A DNA stretch of 64,000 nt from Methanobacterium_D sp040373355 (GCF_047495555.1 NZ_CP166866.1:124001-188000), one strand, 5' to 3'; positions 24,484 to 34,383 are shown, numbered from the stretch's first letter. The notes: generated from the letters alone by a model not told the origin. Program-made: numbers and translations.

Positions 24484-27228
24484 ATGCATGAAAAAGAATT
24501 TGATAAAAAATTCACTCCCCCTATATGTTTAATTAGTGGAAGCTATTGCGATATTTTTGAAAACATGCATGAAGGAGTTTCAATTTATAAACCAATTCGT
24601 AAAAATGGTAAATTAACTGACCTTGAAATAATGTATTTTAATTCTCGCTCTGTACTTAATAATATAACTACACTTAAAGAATCTGTTGGGAAGAAACTAA
24701 TTGAACTCCAAAGAGATAATTATATAACCCAATTTATGAAAATAGCTAACGATATTCTATCTAAGCACAAAGATAAAACTCTTGAAGTCTTTTTTACTGA
24801 AATAAATAAATATTATTTAATAACTGGATTTTGTACACCAGATAACTTTTTAATTGTTCTTGGAATGGACATTACAGAGAGGAAACGATCTGAAAACTCT
24901 TTAAAAGAATCAGAAAATAAATACAGGGCAATTTTTGAAAATACAGGTATTGCATTTGCAGTTATTGAAGATGATATGACTATCTCTTTAATGAATCATG
25001 AATCAGAAAAAATTCTCGGATATTCAAAGGAAGAAGTTGAAGGAAAACGACGCTGGATTGAATTTATAGCTAGTAAAGAAGATTTAGAAAGGATGAAGCA
25101 ACTGCATATAAAAAGAAGGTTGGATCCAGAAAGTACATTTTCAAGATATGAATTTAAAGCTTTTAATCGAAAAGGTGAAATAATGGATATTTTAACTAAT
25201 ATCACCCTTATTCGTGGGACAAATAAAAGTATAGCTTCATTCTTAGATATTACAAGACGTAAAAAGAACGAAATAGAGCTTAGAAGTAGAGAAGAAGAAT
25301 TTAGAACTCTTGTTGAGCATTCGCCAGATTCAATTACTCGTTTTGATAAAAGTCTGCGCCATACATTTATAAATCGTGCTGGAGCTGCAATGACTGGATT
25401 AAATCCCGAAGAGTATATAGGTAAAACTCACTTAGAATTGGGAATGCCTTCAGAACTTGCAGAGGAAGTAGATGAATTATTAAAAAGAATCTTTAAAACT
25501 GGAAAACCAGAAGAATTTGAATTTGAAATACCCTCCTCTTCAGGACTTAAACATTATTATTCCTACAATAGTCCAGAATTTGACGAATATGGAAATGTTA
25601 AATCAGTCTTAGCAATAGCCCATGATTTAACAGATCGTATAAAAGCAGAAAATGAACTAAGGAACAGTGAAAAGAAATTCAGAGCAACTATTGAAGAATC
25701 ATATGATGGAATAATGCTAATTGATGAAGAAAAAAGAATAATCGAATGGAACCATGCTATGGAAGAAATAACAGGGCTTACTAAAAAAGATATGGTTAAT
25801 ACTTTTCTTTGGGATTTCATGTATCAGGTGCTTGTTGAAGAGAAAAAAACACCCAAAATGTACAATCGTATAAAATCCATGCTAATCAAAAACTTAAGTG
25901 AGGAAAATGAGTTTGATCCTCATCATAAAATAGAACGTGAAATCCAAACTCCAGATTATAAAAGAAAATTTATTGAAAGTACAATTTATCCTATGAAAAC
26001 AGATAAAGGAATAATGTATGGAAGCATAACACGTGACGTGACAGACAAGAAAATATTAGAAGAAGAACTTAAAAAATCAAAGGATAACTTAGAAAAAGAA
26101 GTTCATAGAAGAACTGAAGAGTTAAAAGAAGCATATATATCACTTAAAGAAAGTGAAGAGAAATACAAGCAGTTTTTTGACACATCTCCCGATGCTACAC
26201 TTCATGTTGACTTGACAGGCATTATTCTTAATGCTAACAAATCAGCTTTGAGAAGTCTTGGCAAATCTAAAAACGAATTAGTAGGAATGCATTTTACAGA
26301 AATAGGAATGCTTTTTCCAGAGGATTTGGCAATGCATTCTAAAAAATTTTTCCATTTGATAGAAAAAGGCTATGTAAAACATTATGAGTCAAGGGTTATT
26401 GGGAAAAATGGTGAAATTCTATGGGGAGATACTTATCCCATATTACTAAAAAAAGATGGAACTCCAGATTCTGTTTTGGTCATATCTCATAATATAACTC
26501 CACGAAAGCTTGCAGAAGAAAAATTAAAAGAAACTATTGAAGAACTAGAACAATCTAATTATGAACTCCAACAGTTTGCTTATATTACAAGTCATGACTT
26601 ACAGGAGCCACTCAGAACAATAGCAAGTTACGCTGGTTTAATTAAAAGACGTTATAAAGGTCAGCTTGATCAGGATGCCGATGAATTCATTGATTTTATG
26701 ATAAATGGCGCTTCCAGAATGAAAGAGATGATTCAGGGGTTACTGGATTATTCAAGGGTAGAAACACTTGAAGAAGAGCTTAAACCAGTTGATTCAAAAG
26801 AAGTTGTTAAAGACGCCTTAAAAAATCTAAATGTAGCTATTAAAGAAAGTAATGCTCGTATTACTTGTAAAAATCTCCCAATAATAAATGCAGACAAAAG
26901 GCAACTTATTCAAGTTTTTCAAAACCTTATTGGAAATGCCATTAAATTTAAAGATCCCAATAAACGCCTTAAAATTCATATTTCAGCAAGAAAAGGAGAG
27001 AATGAATACATCTTTAGTGTTTCTGATAATGGTATTGGAATAGAAAAACAATATACTGATAAAATTTTTGAAGTTTTCAAACGGCTACATACTATTGATA
27101 AATATAAAGGGGCAGGTATAGGGCTTGCCATTGTTAAAAGAATTATAGATCGCCATGAGGGTAGCGTATGGGTTGATTCTACATTTGGAGAAGGTTCTAC
27201 ATTTTATTTTACAATACCTACTAGTTAA
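24484..27228 (+). CDS. Multi-PAS sensor histidine kinase
   Basis: A 914-residue soluble kinase without membrane helices. About five PAS/PAC units lie at roughly 20-130, 140-265, 270-395, 400-530 and 555-685, seen as repeats of the type SENKYRAIFENTG or SEEKYKQFFDTSP ending in DITxRK-like PAC motifs. A HisKA-type dimerisation domain follows, with phospho-accepting His704 in ITSHDLQEPLRT. The HATPase domain has QNLIGNAIKF (N-box), DNGIGIEKQY (G1) and GAGIGLAIVKR (G2). No response regulator is adjacent, so it is an orphan. The signal is unknown; PAS count suggests redox or small-ligand sensing in the cytoplasm. Confidence 0.88.
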   Translation: MHEKEFDKKFTPPICLISGSYCDIFENMHEGVSIYKPIRKNGKLTDLEIMYFNSRSVLNNITTLKESVGKKLIELQRDNYITQFMKIANDILSKHKDKTLEVFFTEINKYYLITGFCTPDNFLIVLGMDITERKRSENSLKESENKYRAIFENTGIAFAVIEDDMTISLMNHESEKILGYSKEEVEGKRRWIEFIASKEDLERMKQLHIKRRLDPESTFSRYEFKAFNRKGEIMDILTNITLIRGTNKSIASFLDITRRKKNEIELRSREEEFRTLVEHSPDSITRFDKSLRHTFINRAGAAMTGLNPEEYIGKTHLELGMPSELAEEVDELLKRIFKTGKPEEFEFEIPSSSGLKHYYSYNSPEFDEYGNVKSVLAIAHDLTDRIKAENELRNSEKKFRATIEESYDGIMLIDEEKRIIEWNHAMEEITGLTKKDMVNTFLWDFMYQVLVEEKKTPKMYNRIKSMLIKNLSEENEFDPHHKIEREIQTPDYKRKFIESTIYPMKTDKGIMYGSITRDVTDKKILEEELKKSKDNLEKEVHRRTEELKEAYISLKESEEKYKQFFDTSPDATLHVDLTGIILNANKSALRSLGKSKNELVGMHFTEIGMLFPEDLAMHSKKFFHLIEKGYVKHYESRVIGKNGEILWGDTYPILLKKDGTPDSVLVISHNITPRKLAEEKLKETIEELEQSNYELQQFAYITSHDLQEPLRTIASYAGLIKRRYKGQLDQDADEFIDFMINGASRMKEMIQGLLDYSRVETLEEELKPVDSKEVVKDALKNLNVAIKESNARITCKNLPIINADKRQLIQVFQNLIGNAIKFKDPNKRLKIHISARKGENEYIFSVSDNGIGIEKQYTDKIFEVFKRLHTIDKYKGAGIGLAIVKRIIDRHEGSVWVDSTFGEGSTFYFTIPTS

Positions 27229-27240
27229 TTTAACTATTTT

Positions 27241-27260
27241 TAAAAGAAAATGTTCTTTTA
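27241..27260 (+). terminator. Hairpin after the histidine kinase
   Basis: TAAAAGAA (27241-27248) pairs exactly with TTCTTTTA (27253-27260) around AATG, 12 bp after the stop codon. Confidence 0.5.
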
Positions 27261-27325
27261 ATTACATTTCATTATTAAATTAAACCAAAAATAGTATTAC
27301 TATTAAATTACATAATATTGTATTA

Positions 27326-27541
27326 ATGAAAAGTGATTTTTTATTTACAATCTCAGTTATTCTATTGAGCGGATTATTTATATCTATAAAGGGCTTCCAG
27401 GATCATTTAGCTCTCCTTGAAATTTTCAGTATATTCCTAATGTTTACTGCATTTTTAATTAGTTCTTCATTAACATTTGCCGCTTTAACTGTTTTAATAA
27501 ATAAATTTTTCACATATCTAGAAGGTCAGCAAACTTTTTAG
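27326..27541 (+). CDS. Small two-helix membrane protein
   Basis: A 71-residue hydrophobic protein with two probable helices (about 3-19 and 28-58, the second perhaps split). No family is recognised. No ribosome binding site is evident, so it may be leaderless. It lies 33 bp before uspA. Reality is likely but not certain. Confidence 0.5.
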   Translation: MKSDFLFTISVILLSGLFISIKGFQDHLALLEIFSIFLMFTAFLISSSLTFAALTVLINKFFTYLEGQQTF

Positions 27542-27574
27542 TTTAATAACAAATTCTAAATTTTCAAGATTAAT

Positions 27575-28024
27575 ATGTACAAGAAAATACTAGTTCCTAC
27601 AGATGGATCTATACACTCAAATAACGCTGCAAGACATGCAATTGGAATTGCATGCAAAATGAATGCAGATATCACTGCATTAAACGTTATTGATAATCAT
27701 TATCTTGAGTTAACAACACAGTATGGGGCTATTAATAGATTAGAATCATCTTTTGTTGATAATGCTAAAGATAGCCTTAATAGAATCCAGGGAATATTAA
27801 CTGAAGCTAGAATTAAAGGTAAATGTAATAATGAAATTCAAATAGAAACTAAAATCAGAGAGGGGAATCCTGCTGGAGAAATATTGAGAATGATTAAGGA
27901 AGAGGGAATAGACCTCATAGTAATGGGAAGATCTGGAAAGAAAGGTGTAAAAAGATTTTTAATGGGAAGTACAGCTTCAAAAGTAGTTAGGAGTGCCCGT
28001 TGTCCTGTTTTAACAGTCATTTAA
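27575..28024 (+). CDS. Universal stress protein (UspA family)
   Basis: A 149-residue Usp-fold protein. MYKKILVPTDGSIHSNNAARHAI at the start and the ATP-binding GRSGKKGVKRFLMGSTASKVV with G-2x-G-9x-G(S/T) near the end are seen. ATP-binding type. The role is general stress adaptation; there is no more specific context. It is convergent with the ASCH-TPR gene, four bases apart. Confidence 0.9.
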   Translation: MYKKILVPTDGSIHSNNAARHAIGIACKMNADITALNVIDNHYLELTTQYGAINRLESSFVDNAKDSLNRIQGILTEARIKGKCNNEIQIETKIREGNPAGEILRMIKEEGIDLIVMGRSGKKGVKRFLMGSTASKVVRSARCPVLTVI

Positions 28025-28028
28025 ATTT

Positions 28029-29162
28029 TTAAAAGTTTTCGAGACATTCATCTCTTAGTACCCTTGCATCTTCATTTTCAGGATTTTCAAGTAATGCACG
28101 GTTGAAGCATTCCACTGCCTTTTCAAATTCTCCCATTTCCATAAAGGCTACGCCCCTATTACCTAAAAATATGTCATTTCTAGGATCTAGCTTTAAAGCT
28201 TCATTGTAACAATTTACAGCTTCTTTATATCTTCCAAGCTCAAGAAGTGCATTTCCTTTACGATTCCATGTTGATGCATCGGGAGTTTCTTCAAGACAAA
28301 GTTCTAGCGCCTTATCATATGCTACAAGTGCTTCTTCTGTCATTTCAAGCTCAGTTAAAACGTTTCCTTTAGCATTCCAGACATCCGGATTTTCAGGATC
28401 TAGCTCTAGAATATAATTATAACATTTTAAGGAATCTTCAAGTCTTCCGAGCATCTCTAAAATAAACCCTCTCCAGTATAAAACAACTTCATTATTTTTA
28501 TTTAATTTAAGCGCGTTACTGTTACATATAAGTGCTTCTTCAGGTTTATTAGAATTTAAAAGCGCTATTGCTTTATTGTTCCAGATGAATTCATTTTTTG
28601 GCTCAATTTCTAGTGCTTTATCGTAGTTTTCAATTGCTTCATCAAATCTACCCAATCTTGTAAGGTTGTCTCCTCTTTTATTTAAAAGATAAACATCATC
28701 TGGGTCAAATCTAAGCGCTGCAGTATAACACATTACAGAATCTCCAAATCGACCAGAGTCAAACAATATGTCTGCTCTTTTTGTGATCATGGATTTTTCA
28801 TCGATTTTTTCCCCTTCCCATTCATCAACAGGGCACTTTTTAAACCTTATTATTTGAAATAGAGAATCATCCTCAGTATCATCAGGATACATCTTTCGAA
28901 ATTCTTTTTCTAACTCTTTGGCGTTTCTGTAACCTTCTTCTATTGCAAGATCATCATTTTTTATAATCTCTTTAAATTTAGCTATTTCAACGTCGGTTAT
29001 TTCTGCTTCAAAGAGTTTCTTACGTTCTTTGGAGACAAGATTCCAGTAACAGTGCAGACGATCACCTGGAGCTAACGGCTTTTTCCATAGCTTCCGTATA
29101 GTAAGTGTTTTTTTCCCAGTTATGAGTTCAAGATGACTGCTTCCAAATAATAATATTGGCAT
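28029..29162 (-). CDS. ASCH domain-TPR fusion protein
   Basis: A 377-residue protein. Residues 1-105 form an ASCH domain (GKKTLTIRKLWKKPLAPGDRLHCYW and LFEAEITDVEIAKF), a PUA-related fold that binds RNA or nucleotides. From about 125 to the end there are seven TPRs of 34-35 residues (for example ALRFDPDDVYLLNKRGDNLT and DPRNDIFLGNRGVAFMEMGE). I choose ATG 29162; GGAGGTT lies four bases upstream. Combining a putative RNA-binding head with a TPR superhelix suggests a scaffold on an RNA or ribosomal target, but that is inference. A tandem hairpin tract lies just upstream. Confidence 0.75.
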   Translation of the reverse strand: MPILLFGSSHLELITGKKTLTIRKLWKKPLAPGDRLHCYWNLVSKERKKLFEAEITDVEIAKFKEIIKNDDLAIEEGYRNAKELEKEFRKMYPDDTEDDSLFQIIRFKKCPVDEWEGEKIDEKSMITKRADILFDSGRFGDSVMCYTAALRFDPDDVYLLNKRGDNLTRLGRFDEAIENYDKALEIEPKNEFIWNNKAIALLNSNKPEEALICNSNALKLNKNNEVVLYWRGFILEMLGRLEDSLKCYNYILELDPENPDVWNAKGNVLTELEMTEEALVAYDKALELCLEETPDASTWNRKGNALLELGRYKEAVNCYNEALKLDPRNDIFLGNRGVAFMEMGEFEKAVECFNRALLENPENEDARVLRDECLENF

Positions 29163-29170
29163 TTTAACCT

Positions 29171-29319
29171 CCAAAATTTTCTATTTTGGTGGTTCAGGAA
29201 ATTAGAGATTTCCTTCAACCTCCAAAAATATTTTCAATATTTTTGGGCCACAAAATTGTTAATTTTGTACGCTCCAAAAATCTTTGATTTTTAGGTTCCA
29301 AAATTCATTTTAAATTTTG
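29171..29319. repeat. Tandem hairpin tract A
   Basis: At least six short perfect inverted repeats stand back to back: CCAAAAT (29171-29177/29183-29189), GGAAAT (29197/29208), CCAAAAATATT (29222-29232/29236-29246, loop TTC), ACAAAATT (29250/29261, loop GTT), AAAAATC (29276/29286, loop TTT) and CAAAATT (29299/29313). Spacers contain AACCTCC-like bases. It lies between two minus-strand genes. Confidence 0.8.
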
Positions 29320-29381
29320 ATAACTCCAAGGAATCTTGATAACGTTAATATTCAGTTATTTAGTTGCTATAAAGAAAAATT

Positions 29382-30080
29382 TTATTTAATTATTTCGCTT
29401 CCAAATTCTGCTGTTTTTATCTTTATTTTTTTCTGAAATGGCTTAATTATGTTTGCAATTTTTTCAAGTTCATCTCTAGAAGGGCTATGAGTGCCATAAA
29501 GCTTTTCATCGAGTACTTTTTTATCGCGGAATTGTTGCAGAGTATATATATCTGCAGTTACATTTTTTGCAATTTCTAGTATATCTTCAATTTCCATCAA
29601 ATATGGCACGTAGGTTGTCCTACATTCAAGATAAACTCCCTGTTTAATACATAGTTCCATGCTTTTTTTAACTTTATCTCCAATAGAACAACCAATGATT
29701 TCATTATATTTTTCAAATGGTGCCTTAACATCCAGTGCTACATAATCAACTAATTTTATGATTTTTTTCAATCTCTCAGGATAGCAACCATTAGTATCAA
29801 GTTTTGTTTTTAATTCTCTTTCTTTGGAGTACCTGAGAATTTTCTCTACATCTTCACACTGCTTTAAGGGTTCTCCACCAGTTATCACAACACTATCAAT
29901 AAACTCCATTGAGTTTTCAATCTCGTTAATAATATATGCAAGTTCTACAGGCTTTCCACCATCTATTATCTCGGGATTATGGCAATAAGGGCATCTTAGA
30001 TCACATCCTCCGGTAAAAATAACCAGAGACATTTTTTCTGGATACTCCAGAGATGATATAATCATTTCGCCTATTAACAT
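29382..30080 (-). CDS. Anaerobic ribonucleotide reductase activating enzyme-like radical SAM protein
   Basis: A 232-residue radical SAM protein of the NrdG/PflA type. The cluster motif is GCDLRCPYC (Cx3Cx2C, about residues 26-34), then VITGGEPL for SAM binding, and VDYVALDVKAPFEKYNEIIG. It would generate a glycyl radical on the class III ribonucleotide reductase NrdD, which is not in the window. The N-terminus (IISSLEYPEKMSLVIFTGGC) is that of the archaeal NrdG type. It probably shares a transcript with hisC upstream. Confidence 0.85.
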   Translation of the reverse strand: MLIGEMIISSLEYPEKMSLVIFTGGCDLRCPYCHNPEIIDGGKPVELAYIINEIENSMEFIDSVVITGGEPLKQCEDVEKILRYSKERELKTKLDTNGCYPERLKKIIKLVDYVALDVKAPFEKYNEIIGCSIGDKVKKSMELCIKQGVYLECRTTYVPYLMEIEDILEIAKNVTADIYTLQQFRDKKVLDEKLYGTHSPSRDELEKIANIIKPFQKKIKIKTAEFGSEIIK

Positions 30081-30102
30081 TTAACCTACCAAATTAGTTA
30101 AA

Positions 30103-31203
30103 TTATCCAATCAAATCATTTAAAACTTCAATAAAACGTTTATCTTCTTCAAGGGTTCCAACACTTACCCTTATCCAGTATTCATCCAGTCCTTTAAATG
30201 AATAGCAATCCCTAACAATAATTCCATTCTTTAAAAGCTCTTCAGCAAATTCTCCCGAAGTCATTTCAGTTTTTCTTACATCGACAAGTATATAATTTGC
30301 TTTTGAAGCATATACCTTAAGTTTTTCAAACTTAGACATATTTTCATATAGATATTCCCTGCTTTCAATTCCAACCTTAATTGATTCTTTAATATATTCT
30401 TCATCATTAAGGGTTGCAAGTGCTGCAGCATGAGATAATTTTGTTAAACTAAAGACAGGCTTTACACGATGCATGTATTCAATAAACTCTTCACTTGAAA
30501 TTGCATAACCAATACGCATTCCCGCAAGGCCAAATACTTTTGAAAATGTCCTTAGTATAAGTAAATTATCATATTTATCCAGTAAATCAACATTATCAAC
30601 TTCTGCAAACTCAATATATGCCTCATCGACCACTACAAGAACATCTGTATTCTGGAGTACTCTTTCTATATCTTCTTTAGCGATTAATCCTCCAGTAGGG
30701 TTATTTGGAGTACATAAAAATATTATCTTAGTTTTTGGTGAAATTGCATCTAAAACTGAATTTACATCAACTTTATTTTCTTCAACATTCCATTCTGCGT
30801 AAACTGGAACAGCTCCATGAATCTTTAATGTAAATTCATAGTACATGTAAGATGGTAAAGGAACTATAAATTCATCATCCGGCTCTATGAGGGTTTTACC
30901 TAAAACATCTAGAATCTCATCTGCTCCATCTCCACCGATGATTATATTTGAAGCATTAACACCACAATATGATGCAAGTTTTTCCTTTAAGTCTTCTAAA
31001 TTTGATTCTGGATACTGGTGCATTAAAGGAGCAATTTTATTTGTTGCTTCTACTGCCTTTTTTGATGGTCCCAGTGGATTTTCATTTGATCCAAGCTTTA
31101 TTATAGTATCTTTATTAATATTATATTTAGCAGCTATCTCATCAATTGATTTACCTGGAACATAAGGATCAAGCTCTTTTACTACTTTTTTTACTTTTAC
31201 CAT
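30103..31203 (-). CDS. hisC: Histidinol-phosphate aminotransferase HisC
   Basis: PLP-dependent class I aminotransferase that converts imidazole-acetol phosphate to histidinol phosphate. Seen: KLGSNENPLGPS near residue 36, FLCTPNNPTGG, VVDEAYIEF, and the PLP-Lys segment RTFSKVFGLAGMRIGYA. YWIRVSVGT (C-terminal Arg) binds the carboxylate. The length of 366 residues is normal. No other his genes are adjacent. Confidence 0.92.
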   Translation of the reverse strand: MVKVKKVVKELDPYVPGKSIDEIAAKYNINKDTIIKLGSNENPLGPSKKAVEATNKIAPLMHQYPESNLEDLKEKLASYCGVNASNIIIGGDGADEILDVLGKTLIEPDDEFIVPLPSYMYYEFTLKIHGAVPVYAEWNVEENKVDVNSVLDAISPKTKIIFLCTPNNPTGGLIAKEDIERVLQNTDVLVVVDEAYIEFAEVDNVDLLDKYDNLLILRTFSKVFGLAGMRIGYAISSEEFIEYMHRVKPVFSLTKLSHAAALATLNDEEYIKESIKVGIESREYLYENMSKFEKLKVYASKANYILVDVRKTEMTSGEFAEELLKNGIIVRDCYSFKGLDEYWIRVSVGTLEEDKRFIEVLNDLIG

Positions 31204-31236
31204 GTTTTCACTTTCCTAGTGTATAATATGTTAAAT

Positions 31237-31710
31237 TTAACTTTTCTGCGCTATTTCTGCATATCTAAGTGCATTTTTCTCTATACTTTTAATTTCTTCT
31301 TCATTAAGCTTTTTTATAAATTTTGCAGGAACTCCAAGTATTAAGCTTCCTTCCTCAAATTCTTTTCCTTCTGTAACCACTGCTCCTGCCCCTACGATTG
31401 AATTTCTTCCAATTTTTGCACCGTTTAAAACTGTAGCATTCATTCCTATTAAGCAATTATCTTCTATTTTACATCCATGCAGTACTGCCGCATGTCCTAC
31501 TGAGACATAATCTCCAATTACAACAGGATATGGACTAGAAGAATGAATTACGCAATTATCCTGTACATTCGAATATTTTCCAATATATATTGGCTCTATA
31601 TCTCCCCGTATAACTGCATTATACCATACCGAACTTTCAACACCTAGTTCAACATTGCCAAGCACATGTGCGCCTTTAAATATTTTAACGCTTTCATGTA
31701 TAGTGCTCAT
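31237..31710 (-). CDS. Gamma-carbonic anhydrase-like hexapeptide-repeat protein
   Basis: A 157-residue left-handed beta-helix protein of the YrdA/Cam-like family. The fold shows as VIRGDIEPIYIGKYSNVQDN, VIGDYVSVGHAAVLHGCKIEDN and LIGMNATVLNGAKIG. The three candidate zinc histidines are in CVIHSSS, VGHAAVLHG. It may hydrate CO2 or be an acyltransferase relative; the sequence does not decide. It lies next to the glmU-like gene, which has a similar helix domain. Confidence 0.8.
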   Translation of the reverse strand: MSTIHESVKIFKGAHVLGNVELGVESSVWYNAVIRGDIEPIYIGKYSNVQDNCVIHSSSPYPVVIGDYVSVGHAAVLHGCKIEDNCLIGMNATVLNGAKIGRNSIVGAGAVVTEGKEFEEGSLILGVPAKFIKKLNEEEIKSIEKNALRYAEIAQKS

Positions 31711-31744
31711 TTTTAAACTCCATTAAAAGTAATTAGACTATTAT

Positions 31745-33019
31745 CTATTTATTATATTTAATTACTTTATATTCCTGTTTAGCGATAATTAAGGTATTTG
31801 AAGGTATATCCTCATAAATAATGGTTCCAGAACCTATTGCAGAATTAATTCCAACTTTTACTCCAGGATTAAAACTTGAATTTATACCAGTTTTAACATT
31901 ATCACCAAATATTGCTCCAAGCTTTCTTATACCACAGTCGCATTTTTCTCCCTTAACGTTCATTTTAACATTTTGATTGTCAAAACGTAGATTTGCAATG
32001 TTTGTACCTGCAGCAATATTACAATTAGCACCTATAACTGAATCTCCAACATAAGAAAGATGATTAACGTTTGATCCATCCATAATAATGGAATTTTTAA
32101 TTTCTACAGCATTTCCAATGTTTACATTATTTCCAATGTAAGTACATTTTCTTAAGTAAGTATTTGGACCTATATCACATCCTTCTCCAATAAATACAGG
32201 GCCAAAGATGTAAGTTCCAGAACGGATGATACTGTTTTTTCCAAGAATTATGGGTCCATGGATTGTGACTCCTTCTTCAATCTCTCCCTGGATTTTCTCT
32301 TTCATTCCACTAATGAAATGTTCATTTACATCCAGAAGTTCCCATGGCCTTCCAATATCTATCCATTTATCTTCAGATTTAAGGCCTACAACTTTCTTAT
32401 TTTCAGCCATTTGAATTTTAAGAGAATCTGTTATTTCATATTCTCCTCTTTCAGACTTTTCAGTTTTATCAATGGCTTCAAAAATAGATTTATTAAATAC
32501 ATAAATTCCCGCATTAATAAGATTACTTGGAGCTTCTTCTGGAGAAGGTTTTTCAATTAGATTCTTTATTAAGTCCCCTTCCATCTCAACGACACCAAAT
32601 GAAGATGGATCTTCAACTTCGGTGAGCATCAATAGCGATGTTGCTCCTTCAGATTCAAACTTAGCAATTAAATCCACAATAAGACGCGGATCAACTATGA
32701 TATCCCCATTTAAAACTATAAAATCATTGTCTATTTCACTTCGAACTGAATCAATGGCATGAGCAGTTCCAAGTCTTTCTTCTTGAACGATATAAGTTAT
32801 ATTAACTCCAAAAGAAGTTCCATTTCCAAAATATTCTTCAATAGATTCTTTTTTATATCCTACAACCATTACGATGTCTTTGATACCTGCATCTCTTAAT
32901 GATTCTAAATTATACTGAATTATAGGTTTTCCACCGACTTGGAGCATGGTTTTTGGCCTTGTTAATGTCAAAGGGCGCATCCTGGTACCTTCGCCAGCAG
33001 TAAGAATTACCCCTCTCAT
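31745..33019 (-). CDS. glmU: Bifunctional sugar-1-phosphate nucleotidylyltransferase/acetyltransferase (GlmU-like)
   Basis: A 424-residue enzyme. The N-terminal nucleotidyltransferase domain (about 1-230) has LTAGEGTRMRPLTLTRPKTM. A C-terminal hexapeptide beta-helix (about 250-410) follows. It resembles the archaeal glucosamine-1-P N-acetyltransferase/GlcNAc-1-P uridylyltransferase that makes UDP-GlcNAc. Its ATG overlaps the glmM stop by four bases (ATGA), so the two are translationally coupled and act in sequence. UDP-GlcNAc is needed for pseudomurein and glycoproteins. Confidence 0.88.
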   Translation of the reverse strand: MRGVILTAGEGTRMRPLTLTRPKTMLQVGGKPIIQYNLESLRDAGIKDIVMVVGYKKESIEEYFGNGTSFGVNITYIVQEERLGTAHAIDSVRSEIDNDFIVLNGDIIVDPRLIVDLIAKFESEGATSLLMLTEVEDPSSFGVVEMEGDLIKNLIEKPSPEEAPSNLINAGIYVFNKSIFEAIDKTEKSERGEYEITDSLKIQMAENKKVVGLKSEDKWIDIGRPWELLDVNEHFISGMKEKIQGEIEEGVTIHGPIILGKNSIIRSGTYIFGPVFIGEGCDIGPNTYLRKCTYIGNNVNIGNAVEIKNSIIMDGSNVNHLSYVGDSVIGANCNIAAGTNIANLRFDNQNVKMNVKGEKCDCGIRKLGAIFGDNVKTGINSSFNPGVKVGINSAIGSGTIIYEDIPSNTLIIAKQEYKVIKYNK

Positions 33020-34371
33020 ATTATCCCCTCAATAAATTCTCGAGATATATTTCGTATTTCTCTAGCTATTTCCATTGTTTTACCCTCTAAAGTAATTCTA
33101 ATATAGGATTCTGTACCGGAAGGCCTTATTAAAACCCAACTACCATCTTCCATTGAAATTCGAACTCCATCAATAAAATTAACATCTTTCACGTTATCAA
33201 AATATTCCGGAAGCTCTTCTTTAACTTTTTCCATTATCAAAGTTTTCTGAATGTCTTCGCACTCTATTTTATCCCTTACTGTTGGATAACTTGGTATATC
33301 TTCTAATAATTCAGAAAGCGAACCATTTTCTTCAACAATTTCAATTACTTTAAGTGCAGATAATATACCGTCAGGACACATGCAAAACTCTGGATGTAAC
33401 CATGTTCCTGATGGTTCACCACCAAAAGAAGCGTTACTTTCAACAATTACTTCTGCTACGTGAACATCACCTACTTTAGTTCTTATAACTTCGCCGCCGA
33501 CATCTTCCATACATTTATCAACAGAAAAAGATGCATCTACAGTTGTTACAATTTTTCCCCCAATATTACGTGATACAAGAGCTAAAAGCTTGTCGAAATC
33601 TGCCATTTTTCCATTATTATCTATTGCTATCATTCGGTCTGCATCACCATCATGCGCAATTCCGATATCGGCCCCTGTTGCCTTTACAACTTTCATGAGC
33701 TCTGAAAGATTTGCTTCTGACGGTTCAGGATTCCTACCGGGGAAAAATCCATCAGGCTGACAATTTAAAGTTATTACTCCACATCCGGTTTTTCTTATAA
33801 CCAGAGGAGAAATAAATGAGCCTGCACCATTTCCACAATCAACAACTACTTTTAAATTACCTTTAATGTCTACGTTATTCAATAAATCATCGATATACTC
33901 TGAAATAATGCTTTCATTATCCTCTATTTTTCCAATACTTTCCCATTCTACTCTAGAAAAGCTTTTTTCATGGACTATCTTTTCTATAGTTCTTTCTTGA
34001 TCTTGAGTATATGCCATTCCCGTTGGATTCCAGAGCTTAATTCCATTATAAGGAGATGGATTATGAGATGCAGTTATCATGATTCCAAGATCGGCTTTAA
34101 GTTTCATTGCAGCATATCCAACTACGGGTGTTGGAACCATTCCAAGGCGAATTACATCAGACCCACACTGTAAAATACCTGCAGTAATTGCACTTTCAAC
34201 CATTTGATTAGAAGTTCTAGAATCATATCCAATGATAATTTTACGCCCTTTACCTCCAATATAAGTCGCTGCTGCCATTCCAACTTTAGTTACTAAATCT
34301 AACGTAATTTCAGTACCCACTTTACCTCTGATACCTGATGTACCGAAGAGTTTTGGAATCATCTCATCCAT
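33016..34371 (-). CDS. glmM: Phosphoglucosamine mutase GlmM
   Basis: A 451-residue alpha-D-phosphohexomutase converting GlcN-6-P to GlcN-1-P. LFGTSGIRGKVG at the N-terminus, the phosphoserine loop MITASHNPSPYNGIKLW, the metal loop AHDGDADRM, the sugar loop GGEPSGTW and the phosphate loop RPSGTESYIRI are all present. AAGGTGG precedes the start. It is followed directly by the glmU-like gene. Confidence 0.93.
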   Translation of the reverse strand: MDEMIPKLFGTSGIRGKVGTEITLDLVTKVGMAAATYIGGKGRKIIIGYDSRTSNQMVESAITAGILQCGSDVIRLGMVPTPVVGYAAMKLKADLGIMITASHNPSPYNGIKLWNPTGMAYTQDQERTIEKIVHEKSFSRVEWESIGKIEDNESIISEYIDDLLNNVDIKGNLKVVVDCGNGAGSFISPLVIRKTGCGVITLNCQPDGFFPGRNPEPSEANLSELMKVVKATGADIGIAHDGDADRMIAIDNNGKMADFDKLLALVSRNIGGKIVTTVDASFSVDKCMEDVGGEVIRTKVGDVHVAEVIVESNASFGGEPSGTWLHPEFCMCPDGILSALKVIEIVEENGSLSELLEDIPSYPTVRDKIECEDIQKTLIMEKVKEELPEYFDNVKDVNFIDGVRISMEDGSWVLIRPSGTESYIRITLEGKTMEIAREIRNISREFIEGII

Positions 34372-34383
34372 ATTTTTCCCACC

